Source of the DNA: Pseudomonas mangrovi
Lineage (GTDB): Bacteria; Pseudomonadota; Gammaproteobacteria; Pseudomonadales; Pseudomonadaceae
Reading direction: 5' to 3'
Assembly (NCBI RefSeq): GCF_003052585.1
Contig: NZ_QASN01000022.1
Location: forward strand, 62,001-126,000
Length of the DNA: 64,000 nt
Position numbers and translations under genes: made by a program. Under the pieces are notes generated by a model that was not told the DNA's origin, made no database searches, and saw nothing but the letters and a program-made list of their open reading frames with translations. Shown here piece by piece: positions 6,998 to 15,398 of this stretch (position 1 is its first letter; each line of letters begins with the position of its first letter).

Positions 6998-7929
6998 CGT
7001 GGCGCGATCCAGATGTTGATCAGGTGGCTGCCGGGCTCGGCGCTGGCCTGTTCTGCCTGGGTCGGCGTCAGCTCGATATCGCGCGACGCGCCGCCAATCG
7101 GCCAGCTGAGCTTGCCGCGCAGGAACAGCGGCGGCGAGCTGCTTTCATCCGGTAGACGCACCTGGCTTTGCGGATAGCCTGGCTGCCAGCTGCGCTCGAT
7201 GGCGATGATCCCGGCGGCATGCGGGATCTGCTGCCGGGCGTCGTGCGCCTGCCACGGCCAGTCTTCCTCATAGGGCTCGCCGAGCAGGCTACCGTCGGCG
7301 GCAAAGGCCAGGCTCAGGTTGCGCAGGGCGCCGTCGCCACTGTGCAGCTCGCCGTCACGCAGTTGCGGCTCGGGCAGCAGGATCGAGCCGGCCACCAGGG
7401 CGACCTCGTATTCGCGCGCCAGGCCGCTGAACAGCGTCTGGTAGTCCTGCGCCATGCCTTCGGCCTTCATCCGCAGCAGGGCTTCGTCGAGGCGGTCGGC
7501 ATCCAGGTTCTCCAGCAGCACGCGCACGGCGAGCAACGGATTGCCCAGCAGCAGCCAGTCGCGCACCTCCTGCCGCGTGCGCGCGCGATAGAACTCCGGC
7601 TTCTCGTCGCGGGCCAGCAGCCAGGTGCCGATGTGCTCGGGGAATACCACCAGGGTGTCGCTGCCGAGCAGACCTTCATCACGGGCGCGATCTAGCGCAG
7701 CGGCCAGCTTCAGGCGCAGGTGGGCCGGGCTCTGGTAGTCGAGCGGGAACAGTTGCGGGCGGATCAGCAGCAGATTGCCGGCGCTCCGTTCGGGCTGCGG
7801 TTCGCCATGGGTATGGCTGCGCAGGTCGGACAGGTAGTGGGCGGAAGGGCGCAGGTCGGCCCAGTAGAGAAAGCCGCCGATGCCGGCAAGGACCAGCAGC
7901 AGGATCAGCAGCGAGGCGAGTTTGCGCAT
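6994..7929 (-). CDS. Membrane-anchored nitrilase-fold protein without cysteine
   Basis: A 311-residue protein with a start helix (LASLLILLLVLAGIGGFLYW, residues 4-23) that is likely an uncleaved anchor. The rest resembles the carbon-nitrogen hydrolase fold: the strand and glutamate VVFPEHIGTW (about 94-103), the strand VALVAGSILLP, and a C-terminal strand-rich part. The protein contains no cysteine at all, so the Glu-Lys-Cys triad of active nitrilases and amidases cannot be complete. It is the first gene of an operon with the AraC regulator. It is probably a non-catalytic or altered relative. Family membership itself is only moderately sure. Confidence 0.65.
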   Translation of the reverse strand: MRKLASLLILLLVLAGIGGFLYWADLRPSAHYLSDLRSHTHGEPQPERSAGNLLLIRPQLFPLDYQSPAHLRLKLAAALDRARDEGLLGSDTLVVFPEHIGTWLLARDEKPEFYRARTRQEVRDWLLLGNPLLAVRVLLENLDADRLDEALLRMKAEGMAQDYQTLFSGLAREYEVALVAGSILLPEPQLRDGELHSGDGALRNLSLAFAADGSLLGEPYEEDWPWQAHDARQQIPHAAGIIAIERSWQPGYPQSQVRLPDESSSPPLFLRGKLSWPIGGASRDIELTPTQAEQASAEPGSHLINIWIAPR

Positions 7930-8183
7930 GCGGTGTGCGGGCTCCGGGCTGACGGTCGGGAAATGGAGGGGCCGTCAGGAGGGGCAAAGGGTAGGGCGCC
8001 TAAAGCAGCTTGCCAAGGGTGGCCTGTTCATTTTGATCAGCAAGTTGTCGTTTTGGATCATTGAGGGCGCCGCTTCGCCTGACTATCGTCTGCTCACAAA
8101 CTGATCGCTGCCCGTCGAGGTGGCGACCGGCGCTGCCTGTTCGGCAGTCGCCAACCCCGTGAAGCTTCAGCCTGGAGATAGTC

Positions 8184-10220
8184 ATGACCGCCACCCCCTT
8201 CCCGCATCTGCTGGCCCCGCTCGACCTGGGCTTCACCACCCTGAAGAACCGTACCCTGATGGGCTCGATGCACACCGGCCTGGAAGAGAAGCCGGACGGC
8301 TTCGAGCGCATGGCGGCCTATTTCGCCGAGCGCGCCCGTGGCGGCGTCGGCCTGATGGTCACCGGCGGCATCGGCCCGAACGAGGAAGGTGGCGTGTACC
8401 AGGGCGCCGCCAAGCTGACCACCGACGCGGAAGCCGACAAGCACCGTATCGTCACCCGCGCGGTGCACGAGGCGGGCGGCAAGATCTGCATGCAGATCCT
8501 CCACGCCGGCCGTTATGCCTATAACCCCAAGCAGGTCGCCCCCAGCGCGATCCAGGCGCCGATCAACCCGTTCAAGCCCAACGAGCTTGACGAGGCGGGC
8601 ATCGAGAAGCAGATCGCCGACTTCGTCACCTGCTCGTTGCTGGCGCAGCAGGCCGAGTACGACGGCGTCGAGATCATGGGTTCCGAAGGCTACTTCATCA
8701 ATCAGTTCCTCGCCGCCCACACCAACCAGCGCACCGACCGCTGGGGTGGCAGCTACGAGAACCGCATGCGCCTGCCGGTCGAGATCGTCCGTCGCGTGCG
8801 CGAGGCGGTGGGGCCGAACTTCATCATCATCTATCGCCTGTCGATGCTCGATCTGGTCGAGGGCGGCAGCACCTGGGAAGAAATCGTCACCCTGGCCAAG
8901 GCCATCGAGGCGGCCGGTGCGACCCTGATCAACACCGGCATCGGTTGGCACGAGGCGCGCATCCCGACCATCGCCACCAAGGTGCCGCGCGCAGCCTTCA
9001 CCAAGGTCACCGCCAAGCTCAAGGGCGAGGTGCAGATCCCGCTGATCACCACCAACCGCATCAACACCCCGGAAATCGCCGAGCAGGTGCTGGCCGAGGG
9101 TGATGCCGACATGGTCTCGATGGCGCGACCGTTCCTCGCCGACCCGGACTTCGTCAACAAGGCCGCGGCCGGCCGCAGCCAGGACATCAACACCTGCATC
9201 GGCTGCAACCAGGCCTGCCTGGACCACACCTTCGGCGGCAAGCTGACCACCTGCCTGGTCAACCCGCGTGCCTGCCACGAGACCGAGCTCAACTACATCC
9301 CTACCGCCAAGGTGAAGAAGATCGCCGTGGTCGGCGCCGGCCCGGCCGGGCTGTCCGCGGCCACCGTCGCTGCCGAGCGTGGCCACAGCGTGACCCTGTT
9401 CGATTCGGCGGCCGAGATCGGCGGCCAGTTCAACGTCGCCAAGCGCGTGCCGGGCAAGGAAGAGTTCTACGAGACCCTGCGCTACTTCGCCAATCGCCTG
9501 CAGCAGGTGGGCGTCGATCTGCGCCTGAACACCCGTGTCGATGTCGATGCGCTGGTTGCCGGCGGCTTCGACGAGATCATCCTGGCCACCGGTATCCAGC
9601 CGCGTACCCCGGCGATCCCCGGTATCGAGCATCCCAAGGTGATCGGCTACCTGGACGCGATCCTGGCGCGCAAGCAGGTCGGCAAGAAGGTCGCGGTGAT
9701 CGGTGCCGGTGGCATCGGCTTCGACGTCTCCGAGTTCATCACCCATGACGGCGCCTCCACCAGCCTGGACCGCGAGGCGTTCTGGAAGGAGTGGGGCATT
9801 GATCTGGGGCTCGAAGCGCGCGGCGGCATTGCCGGCGTCAAGCCGCAACCGCACGCTCCGGCGCGCGAGGTCTATCTGCTGCAGCGCAAGAAGACCAAGG
9901 TGGGCGACGGCCTGGGCAAGACCACCGGCTGGATTCATCGCACCGGCCTCAAGAACAAGAACGTGCAGATGCTCAACAGCGTCGAGTACCTCAAGGTCGA
10001 CGATGCCGGGCTGCACATCAGCATCGCCGGTGGCGAGCCGCAGGTTCTGCCGGTCGATACCATCATCGTCTGCGCAGGCCAGGACCCGCTGCGCGAGCTG
10101 CACGACGGCCTGGTTGCCGCCGGCCAGCAGGTGCACCTGATCGGTGGCGCGGATGTCGCCTCCGAGCTGGATGCCAAGCGCGCGATCAACCAGGGTTCGC
10201 GTCTGGCCGCAGGGCTCTGA
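8184..10220 (+). CDS. fadH: 2,4-dienoyl-CoA reductase (NADPH)
   Basis: Removes double bonds from unsaturated fatty acyl-CoA so that beta-oxidation can proceed. 678 residues, the usual length. The N-terminal FMN-binding old-yellow-enzyme barrel (1-330) carries catalytic-type residues around Y170 and H256 (GIGWHEARIPTI). A 4Fe-4S cluster is held by C338, C341, C345 and C357. The C-terminal FAD/NADPH part begins with the dinucleotide motif GAGPAG (384-389) and has a second one, GAGGIGFD, at about 515. ATG at 8184 is preceded by GGAGA. The gene stands alone and is followed by a strong hairpin at 10226-10245. Confidence 0.97.
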   Translation: MTATPFPHLLAPLDLGFTTLKNRTLMGSMHTGLEEKPDGFERMAAYFAERARGGVGLMVTGGIGPNEEGGVYQGAAKLTTDAEADKHRIVTRAVHEAGGKICMQILHAGRYAYNPKQVAPSAIQAPINPFKPNELDEAGIEKQIADFVTCSLLAQQAEYDGVEIMGSEGYFINQFLAAHTNQRTDRWGGSYENRMRLPVEIVRRVREAVGPNFIIIYRLSMLDLVEGGSTWEEIVTLAKAIEAAGATLINTGIGWHEARIPTIATKVPRAAFTKVTAKLKGEVQIPLITTNRINTPEIAEQVLAEGDADMVSMARPFLADPDFVNKAAAGRSQDINTCIGCNQACLDHTFGGKLTTCLVNPRACHETELNYIPTAKVKKIAVVGAGPAGLSAATVAAERGHSVTLFDSAAEIGGQFNVAKRVPGKEEFYETLRYFANRLQQVGVDLRLNTRVDVDALVAGGFDEIILATGIQPRTPAIPGIEHPKVIGYLDAILARKQVGKKVAVIGAGGIGFDVSEFITHDGASTSLDREAFWKEWGIDLGLEARGGIAGVKPQPHAPAREVYLLQRKKTKVGDGLGKTTGWIHRTGLKNKNVQMLNSVEYLKVDDAGLHISIAGGEPQVLPVDTIIVCAGQDPLRELHDGLVAAGQQVHLIGGADVASELDAKRAINQGSRLAAGL

Positions 10221-10225
10221 TGCTG

Positions 10226-10245
10226 AGGGGCGGTTCGCCGCCCCT
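10226..10245 (+). terminator. Hairpin after fadH
   Basis: AGGGGCGG, loop TTCG, CCGCCCCT: a perfect 8-bp stem with a stable UUCG tetraloop six bases after the fadH stop. There is only a weak T tract, so termination may be partial. Confidence 0.6.
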
Positions 10246-10319
10246 GTTCGACCGGACCGCATCACCCGGCTGACGGCGCTGCCGACTGCGGCCGGGTCTT
10301 CTCTCGTGAAGGAGGTTTC

Positions 10320-10748
10320 ATGGACGCCACACCCGCACTGCATCCCGCCGCCCAGGCCAGCCTGCAACGCTGGCACCAGATGGTCGAGGCCGTCGATCTC
10401 TCCACGCTGCATGAACTGCTCGAACCCGGCGCGGTGTTCCGCTCGCCGATGGCCTTCAAGCCATACCAGGGCGCGCCCATGGTCAACCTGATCCTCAATA
10501 CCGTGATCAAGGTGTTCGAGGATTTCGTCTATCACCGCCAGCTGGCCAGCGCCGACGGCCTCAGCGTGGTGCTGGAATTCAGCGCGCGGGTGGGCGAGCG
10601 GGAGCTCAAGGGCATCGACATGATCCGCTTCGACGAGCAGGGACTGATCCGCGAATTCGAGGTGATGATCCGGCCGATGAGCGGGCTGCAGGCCCTCGGC
10701 GAGGAGATGGGGCGCCGCCTGGCGCCCCTGCTGGCAGCCGCACGCTGA
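10320..10748 (+). CDS. NTF2-like (SnoaL-type) family protein
   Basis: A 142-residue soluble protein starting at ATG 10320, with a strong AAGGAGG four bases upstream. The length and pattern (helix HQMVEAVDLSTLHELLEPGAVFRSP, later the paired strands SVVLEFSARVGERELKGIDMIRFDEQG and IREFEVMIRP) match the cone-shaped NTF2-like fold. Such proteins include isomerases, polyketide cyclases and many of unknown role. No catalytic residue set can be assigned. It lies 99 bases after fadH and ends before a terminator, so it may be read separately. Confidence 0.8.
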   Translation: MDATPALHPAAQASLQRWHQMVEAVDLSTLHELLEPGAVFRSPMAFKPYQGAPMVNLILNTVIKVFEDFVYHRQLASADGLSVVLEFSARVGERELKGIDMIRFDEQGLIREFEVMIRPMSGLQALGEEMGRRLAPLLAAAR

Positions 10749-10755
10749 GTGGTTG

Positions 10756-10794
10756 GCGCGGCTTGGGCGTCGTCCGGCGCCTGCCGCGCTTTTT
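10756..10794 (+). terminator. Rho-independent terminator after NTF2-like gene
   Basis: GCGCGGC (10756-10762) pairs with GCCGCGC (10783-10789), followed by TTTTT. A second perfect 7-bp hairpin, GACCGCA/TGCGGTC, lies at 10797-10818. Confidence 0.6.
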
Positions 10795-11058
10795 GTGACC
10801 GCATTCGATGCTGCGGTCGCGTTCCTTGCAGGATCGAAAGCACCGATCCACCAAGCCCGTCACACTTTCACCGTGGTGCAGGTCTCCTTTGCCGCAGGAG
10901 CCGGACGAGTGCCAACGGAGTCACATTGCCACCGTCTCCTTTTCCCCTAGACTTGCCCGAGCGTGCGAGAAAGCGCCTGATTTTTCAGCGTTTCTGCCGA
11001 GTAGAAAACCCAGCCTGCAATGTGAAGCGGGCGCTCATCCGGGACTAGAGAGAAAAGC
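10795..11058. other. Intergenic region
   Basis: Apart from the hairpin at 10797-10818 I see no gene or clear promoter box in this stretch. It must carry the promoter of the coiled-coil protein gene at 11059. Confidence 0.5.
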
Positions 11059-12426
11059 ATGAGCATTCAGAGCAAACCGCAGATGGTTGAAGCCGTCATG
11101 TTCTTCAGTGAACAGGGTGGCGTCTGCAAGGAAATGCTCTTCCCGGAATTCGAGGCGCTGCTCGATGGCGTGGTCAACCTGCCCGAGTACGCCGACAAGC
11201 AGATGCGCGTCGTCTACGTGCTGATCAATCCGCGCCTGATGGTGCGCGCGGCGGTGTTCTTCCTGATCGACTTCGACGAGAAGGGCTCCACCGACAGCGG
11301 CTGGAACATCCCGCTGCGCCATCTTGCCGACCGCGCCGGACGCGGCCCGGACCTGGGTGCCGGCCCCATCCGCCTGGCTTGCCGCAGTCAGTGCCCGGTG
11401 TCCTGGCACCAGATGCACCTGTGGGACCCGAGCCTGGTGCCGGGCAAGAACGACCTGGTGCTGCTGCGCGACGCGGTCAGGCGCAATCACCTGGGGTTGC
11501 TGGTCGAGGACGAGCCGCAATCGGTTACCGCCGATCGCCTGCAGATGGTTTCCGAAGACAAGTGGTACGCCGCGGCCCCCTCCAAGGAGGCCGCCGACAA
11601 AGTGGCCGAGAAGCTCGATCAGGAACACCGGGCGAAGACCGCACAGCTGATCAAGCAGCAGCGCCTGCGCATCGCCAGCCTGACCCAGCAGCACGAGGAG
11701 GAACTGGCCAAGTTTCGTCTGGCCGGCGAAGAGAACGCCAAGTCGCTGCAGATCGAGATCCACAACCTGCATCAGGCGCTGCGCCAGCAGGAGGAGCTCA
11801 ACGCCAGCCTGAAGGAGGAGCTCAACGCCCAGGCCGATACCTTCCAGCAGACGCGTGAGGAGATGACCCAGCGCCTGCAGGAGCTGGAGCGCCATGGCCA
11901 GAGCGAGTCCGGTGCGCTGCGCCGCCAGTTCGAGAGCGAGATGCAGGCCAAGATCGCCGCGGCGGTGGCCGAGTACAAGGAGCAGGTCGCCATCCGCGAC
12001 GTCGAGCTGGCCTACCGCGCCGAGCAGGACGCGCAGCAGCTCAAGGAGCTGGAAAAACTCAAGCGCGAGCGTGACACCTACGCCAGCCAGGGCGGCGAGC
12101 AGATCCTCGAACGGCTTTCCAAGCTCGGCGTGGTCTTCGTCGTCTACCATCCGGGCGCCGGTCACCTGACCATCCCGCTGCAGGACATCGCCCGCTACCA
12201 GGACAATCCGCTCGGCTACGCGGCGGCCAAGTGCTTCGTCTCCGAAGACCAGTACCGGCACTGGCTGGCGCACTACCAGAAGCCGGCCTGCGAAGCGAAG
12301 CTGGCCAACGGCGACGCTTGTGGCATGCCCATCGACCGGGTGGACTCGCCCAGCCGCTTCGTCGTCGGCGACTCCAACTGCTGCAACCGTCACAAGACCG
12401 CCACCCGCCTGCGCACCGTCAGCTGA
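11059..12426 (+). CDS. Coiled-coil protein with C-terminal Cys/His cluster
   Basis: A 455-residue cytoplasmic-type protein. Residues 1-170 are globular. About 175-345 form a long charged coiled coil rich in Q, E, K and R (for example EELNASLKEELNAQADTFQQ). The last 105 residues are globular and end with spaced metal-binding-type residues: ACEAKLANGDACG, then NCCNRHK. This would fit a zinc site, which is an inference. The gene is followed three bases later by the PLP-enzyme gene, so they may share a transcript. No known function is recognised. The architecture suggests a structural or partition-like role, but nothing proves it. Confidence 0.8.
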   Translation: MSIQSKPQMVEAVMFFSEQGGVCKEMLFPEFEALLDGVVNLPEYADKQMRVVYVLINPRLMVRAAVFFLIDFDEKGSTDSGWNIPLRHLADRAGRGPDLGAGPIRLACRSQCPVSWHQMHLWDPSLVPGKNDLVLLRDAVRRNHLGLLVEDEPQSVTADRLQMVSEDKWYAAAPSKEAADKVAEKLDQEHRAKTAQLIKQQRLRIASLTQQHEEELAKFRLAGEENAKSLQIEIHNLHQALRQQEELNASLKEELNAQADTFQQTREEMTQRLQELERHGQSESGALRRQFESEMQAKIAAAVAEYKEQVAIRDVELAYRAEQDAQQLKELEKLKRERDTYASQGGEQILERLSKLGVVFVVYHPGAGHLTIPLQDIARYQDNPLGYAAAKCFVSEDQYRHWLAHYQKPACEAKLANGDACGMPIDRVDSPSRFVVGDSNCCNRHKTATRLRTVS

Positions 12427-12428
12427 CC

Positions 12429-13415
12429 TTGAGCGGAAACGTTGCCCGGCTGCCGCGCGCGCCGCTGCAGCGCTTGCAGCTCGACTGGCTGCAAGGGACG
12501 GCGGTCGAGCTGGCCATCCTGCGGCTGGATCTGATCGACCCGCTGCTCGGCGGCAACAAGTGGTTCAAGCTGTCCGGCCATCTGCAGCAGGCGCGTCTGG
12601 CCGGCGCTGACTGCCTGGCCAGCCTGGGTGGGGCACACTCCAATCATCTGCATGCGCTGGCCGCGACGGCCCGGCACTGCGGTTTTTCTTCCCTCGGCCT
12701 GCTGCGCGGACACCCGCAGGACACTCCCACGGTGCGCGACCTGCAGGCGTTCGGCATGCAACTGCACTGGCTTGGTTACGGCGGCTATCGCGAGCGCCAT
12801 CGCGAGGACTTCTGGGATGCCTGGCGGGCGCGCCATCCGCGTCTGTACTGCATCGACGAGGGCGGTGCCGGGCTGCTCGGCGCGCGTGGTTGCGAGGTGC
12901 TGGTGGAGCAGGCACGTGGCCAGCTTCAGGACGTCGGCTGGGGCGGCTACGACGGTTGGTGGCTGGCGGCCGGGACGGGAACCACGCTGGCCGGGCTTGT
13001 GCTTGGTGAGAATGGCCAGCACCCGGTTCACGGCGCCACGGCCGTACCGTCGGGGCATGGCGTCGAGCGCCGGGTGGCGGAGATTCTGCGTGAGGCGGGC
13101 TGTGCCGATGCGGGCTATCGTCTGCTGGATGGCAGCCGCGGCGCGTTTGGCAAAGTTGATGCGGAGTTGGCAGGCTTCATTCGGCAATGCGAGCACAATG
13201 GCGTGCCACTGCTCGACCCGCTGTACACCGCTAAAGCATTGATGGCGTTGCGCTATCAGGTGCTCGGCGGTTACTTTGCTCCGGGTACCCGGCTGATCTT
13301 CGTGCATAGCGGCGGTCTGCAGGGGCGCAGGGCCATGGAGCCTCGTCTGGAGGCGTTGGCGGGGCCCGTCGACTCGTTCGATATTCAACCTGCGGAGCAG
13401 GCGTTACATGAATGA
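12429..13415 (+). CDS. ACC deaminase / D-cysteine desulfhydrase-like PLP enzyme
   Basis: Fold-type II pyridoxal-phosphate enzyme, about 328 residues when started at TTG 12429, two bases after the previous stop; the frame stays open further upstream but there it overlaps the coiled-coil gene. The PLP lysine is K44 in GGNKWFK. The motif SLGGAHSNHLHALAA binds the substrate carboxylate, and GTGTTLAG is the phosphate-binding loop. HSGG near the end (about 292-295) is also typical. The reaction class is beta-elimination or ring opening of small amino acids. Which substrate is used cannot be told. It overlaps the next gene by eight bases. Confidence 0.88.
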   Translation: MSGNVARLPRAPLQRLQLDWLQGTAVELAILRLDLIDPLLGGNKWFKLSGHLQQARLAGADCLASLGGAHSNHLHALAATARHCGFSSLGLLRGHPQDTPTVRDLQAFGMQLHWLGYGGYRERHREDFWDAWRARHPRLYCIDEGGAGLLGARGCEVLVEQARGQLQDVGWGGYDGWWLAAGTGTTLAGLVLGENGQHPVHGATAVPSGHGVERRVAEILREAGCADAGYRLLDGSRGAFGKVDAELAGFIRQCEHNGVPLLDPLYTAKALMALRYQVLGGYFAPGTRLIFVHSGGLQGRRAMEPRLEALAGPVDSFDIQPAEQALHE

Positions 13416-14517
13416 ACCCTTGAATCCGGAACAGCTGCGCAGCCTCACGCCACTTAACGTGTTGTCCGAGCAGCAGTGGCGCGAACTGCGCAGCCAACTG
13501 GTGCCACAGCATCTGCTGGCCGGACAGGTGCTGTTTCGCCAGGGCGATCAGGCGCATCTGACCTACTACCTGCTGACCGGCGAGTTGCAGCTGATTTCCC
13601 TGGATGGCAGCGAGGAAGTGCTGCGTGCCGGCAGCGAAGCCAGCTGCCATCCGCTGTCACCGAGCGTGCCGCGCCTGCATGAAGCGCGTGCGCTGACCTC
13701 GATCAGCGTGCTGGCGCTGGAAAGCTCCACGCTCAATCGCCTGCTCACCTGGCGTCTGGCCTATCAGGATCTGCTGCTGGAACTCGGCGCCGCTGGCGAG
13801 GACGTCGAGTGGATCGAGTCGCTGCTGGAAAATCCACTGTTCCACAAGGTGCCGCCGTCCAACGTCAAGGCGATGCTCGACCGCCTGCAGCCGCTGTCGG
13901 TCGTGGCCGGCGATCGGGTGCTGCAGCAGGGCGAGCAGGGCGATTGCTGCTTTTTTCTGAAGAGCGGCCGGGCCGAGGTGATCCGTGATGAAGGCGGTGC
14001 TCGCCAGGTACTGGCGGAGCTGGAGGTGGGGGCCTGCTTTGGCGAGGAGGCGCTGCTGGCCGACCGCCCGCGCAATGCCAGCGTGACCATGCTCGACGAC
14101 GGCATGGTGCTGCGCCTGGATCGCCAGGACTTCTTTGCGCTGCTCAAGGCGCCGGTGGTCAATGAGGTTTCGCTGGGTGAGGCGACCCGTCTGCTCAGCC
14201 AGGGCGCGCAATGGCTGGACGTGCGCCTGCAGGAAGAGTACGAGCGTGCGCACGCGCTGCAATCGCTGCACATGCCGCTGCAGCTGCTGCGTCTGAAGGC
14301 GCGTCTGCTCGATCCGCAGCGCACCTATCTGTGTTATTGCGACAGCGGCAAGCGCAGCGCCAACGCGGTCTTCCTGTTGTCGCAGATGGGGTTCTCCGCC
14401 TATCTGCTGCGTGATGGCCTCGACGCACTGCCGGCCATCCAGCGCGATGGACTGCTGTGTGAAAGCGGATCGGGATACCTGGCGCGCTCGGGCGGCCGCA
14501 CCGAGCGCAGCCGCTAG
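13408..14517 (+). CDS. Tandem cyclic-nucleotide-binding domains fused to rhodanese
   Basis: A 369-residue cytoplasmic protein with two cNMP-binding-type beta-barrels (about 15-115 and 140-255) and a rhodanese domain (about 262-355). The second barrel has the phosphate-cassette-like segment GACFGEEALLADRPRNASV. The first lacks a clear one (GSEASCHPLSP) and is probably not a nucleotide binder. The rhodanese active loop is CDSGKRS, so the catalytic cysteine is present. Such fusions may link a signal to sulfur transfer, which is inference. The gene overlaps the PLP-enzyme gene, another sulfur-related candidate. Confidence 0.88.
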   Translation: MNEPLNPEQLRSLTPLNVLSEQQWRELRSQLVPQHLLAGQVLFRQGDQAHLTYYLLTGELQLISLDGSEEVLRAGSEASCHPLSPSVPRLHEARALTSISVLALESSTLNRLLTWRLAYQDLLLELGAAGEDVEWIESLLENPLFHKVPPSNVKAMLDRLQPLSVVAGDRVLQQGEQGDCCFFLKSGRAEVIRDEGGARQVLAELEVGACFGEEALLADRPRNASVTMLDDGMVLRLDRQDFFALLKAPVVNEVSLGEATRLLSQGAQWLDVRLQEEYERAHALQSLHMPLQLLRLKARLLDPQRTYLCYCDSGKRSANAVFLLSQMGFSAYLLRDGLDALPAIQRDGLLCESGSGYLARSGGRTERSR

Positions 14518-14534
14518 CTGATCGGCAGCAGGCC

Positions 14535-14561
14535 GGCGCAATGCGCTTTGCTTATTGCGCC
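14535..14561. repeat. REP-like palindrome (left of AT-rich ORF)
   Basis: GGCGCAAT and ATTGCGCC form a perfect 8-bp stem around GCGCTTTGCTT, followed by CTACGGG. The same type of extragenic palindrome (GGCGCAAT...ATTGCGCCCTAC) is common between genes in several Pseudomonas species. Confidence 0.7.
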
Positions 14562-14598
14562 CTACGGGCTGTCTTATTATCGGTAGCGAGTGGTGTAT

Positions 14599-15096
14599 AT
14601 GATTGAGGAGTTCGTTCGGGGTGATTTTAAATATGTCGTGCGCTGGGAGGTTTGCGCGGAGGGGGTGTTTTTTCGTGTAAGGACATTTGGTATCGATGGT
14701 CAGGATTATTTCGGGGGGTTCACATTATTTCAAAAATCATATGATGAGTCGGGTCTTTTAAAGAGGATAGATGAGGATTACGTTTCCCTTCTGGAAAAGC
14801 CGATTGAGATTGTTCGGCTTTATTGGCGGCTTGTTAAGTTGCGTAACGAGCGGGACGGCGTTTTGAATAATTTTATGCGGGACGAAAACATCTCATTCGA
14901 ACTTTCCCAGAAAATATTTTCTTTGATTTTTGACGTCCATCGGGTTGATAGAAAGCTGTTTTCTTTTGTGAGCTCTTTGTCGGAAAGTGATGTTGAAAAA
15001 ATGAAAAGTTTCAAATATTTTCATTCAGAAGTGGATGAAAATTCTTTTTGGTCGGATTTTTCTAGCTATGAATTGGAGGGGAGGTTATTTCAATAA
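14599..15096 (+). CDS. AT-rich orphan protein
   Basis: About 165 residues from ATG 14599; GTG at 14590 or 14593 would add three residues. The gene is far more AT-rich than both neighbours (many AAA, TTT and GAT codons), a sign of recent transfer. The protein is soluble and charged, with aromatic-rich strands at the start (FKYVVRWEVCAEGVFFRV) and helices later (IEIVRLYWRLVKLRNERD). It has no signal peptide. It lies between REP-like palindromes at 14535 and 15283. I do not recognise a family; polymorphic-toxin immunity proteins often look like this, but no toxin gene is nearby. Confidence 0.65.
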   Translation: MIEEFVRGDFKYVVRWEVCAEGVFFRVRTFGIDGQDYFGGFTLFQKSYDESGLLKRIDEDYVSLLEKPIEIVRLYWRLVKLRNERDGVLNNFMRDENISFELSQKIFSLIFDVHRVDRKLFSFVSSLSESDVEKMKSFKYFHSEVDENSFWSDFSSYELEGRLFQ

Positions 15097-15398
15097 GAGT
15101 GGGTGGTTTATTCTGGAAAGTTACTCGTGACCATTGTTCTTGCCTAACGAGCCTTTGCGTTTCCCACGCAGCGTGAAGGAATCGTGGTCTATTCCGAATT
15201 TGCCCCGCAGCAAGCCCTGGCCAACGCCTGGATCCAGTCTTGAGCAGGGCGCCATGCTGCGCCCAAGATGGTGCGTCAGTAGGGCGGATCAGCCGCGTAG
15301 CGGCGTAATCCGCCTTGGTTCTCGGCGCGGGTGGCATGCGTGACCTGCGTTGCGCTGCGGCTTGGGGTACTGCAAGGCAATGCCAGAAAAGGCAGCTT
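15097..15398. other. Intergenic region with repeats
   Basis: A 302-base gap with no convincing ORF. It holds the inverted repeat GGGCGC/GCGCCC (15247-15264) and the REP-like palindrome at 15283-15314. The GC content returns to the genome level about 70 bases after the AT-rich ORF. Confidence 0.5.
15283..15314. repeat. REP-like palindrome (right of AT-rich ORF)
   Basis: Outer arms GGCGGAT and ATCCGCC enclose a nested stem GCCGC-GTA-GCGGC. This element (GGCGGAT...ATCCGCC) is a familiar interspersed repeat of pseudomonads. Confidence 0.75.

Noticed and set aside
8094..10535. 813-residue minus-strand open frame opposite fadH
   Set aside because: Antisense shadow of a GC-rich gene; the fadH frame has all cofactor motifs, the antisense product has none.
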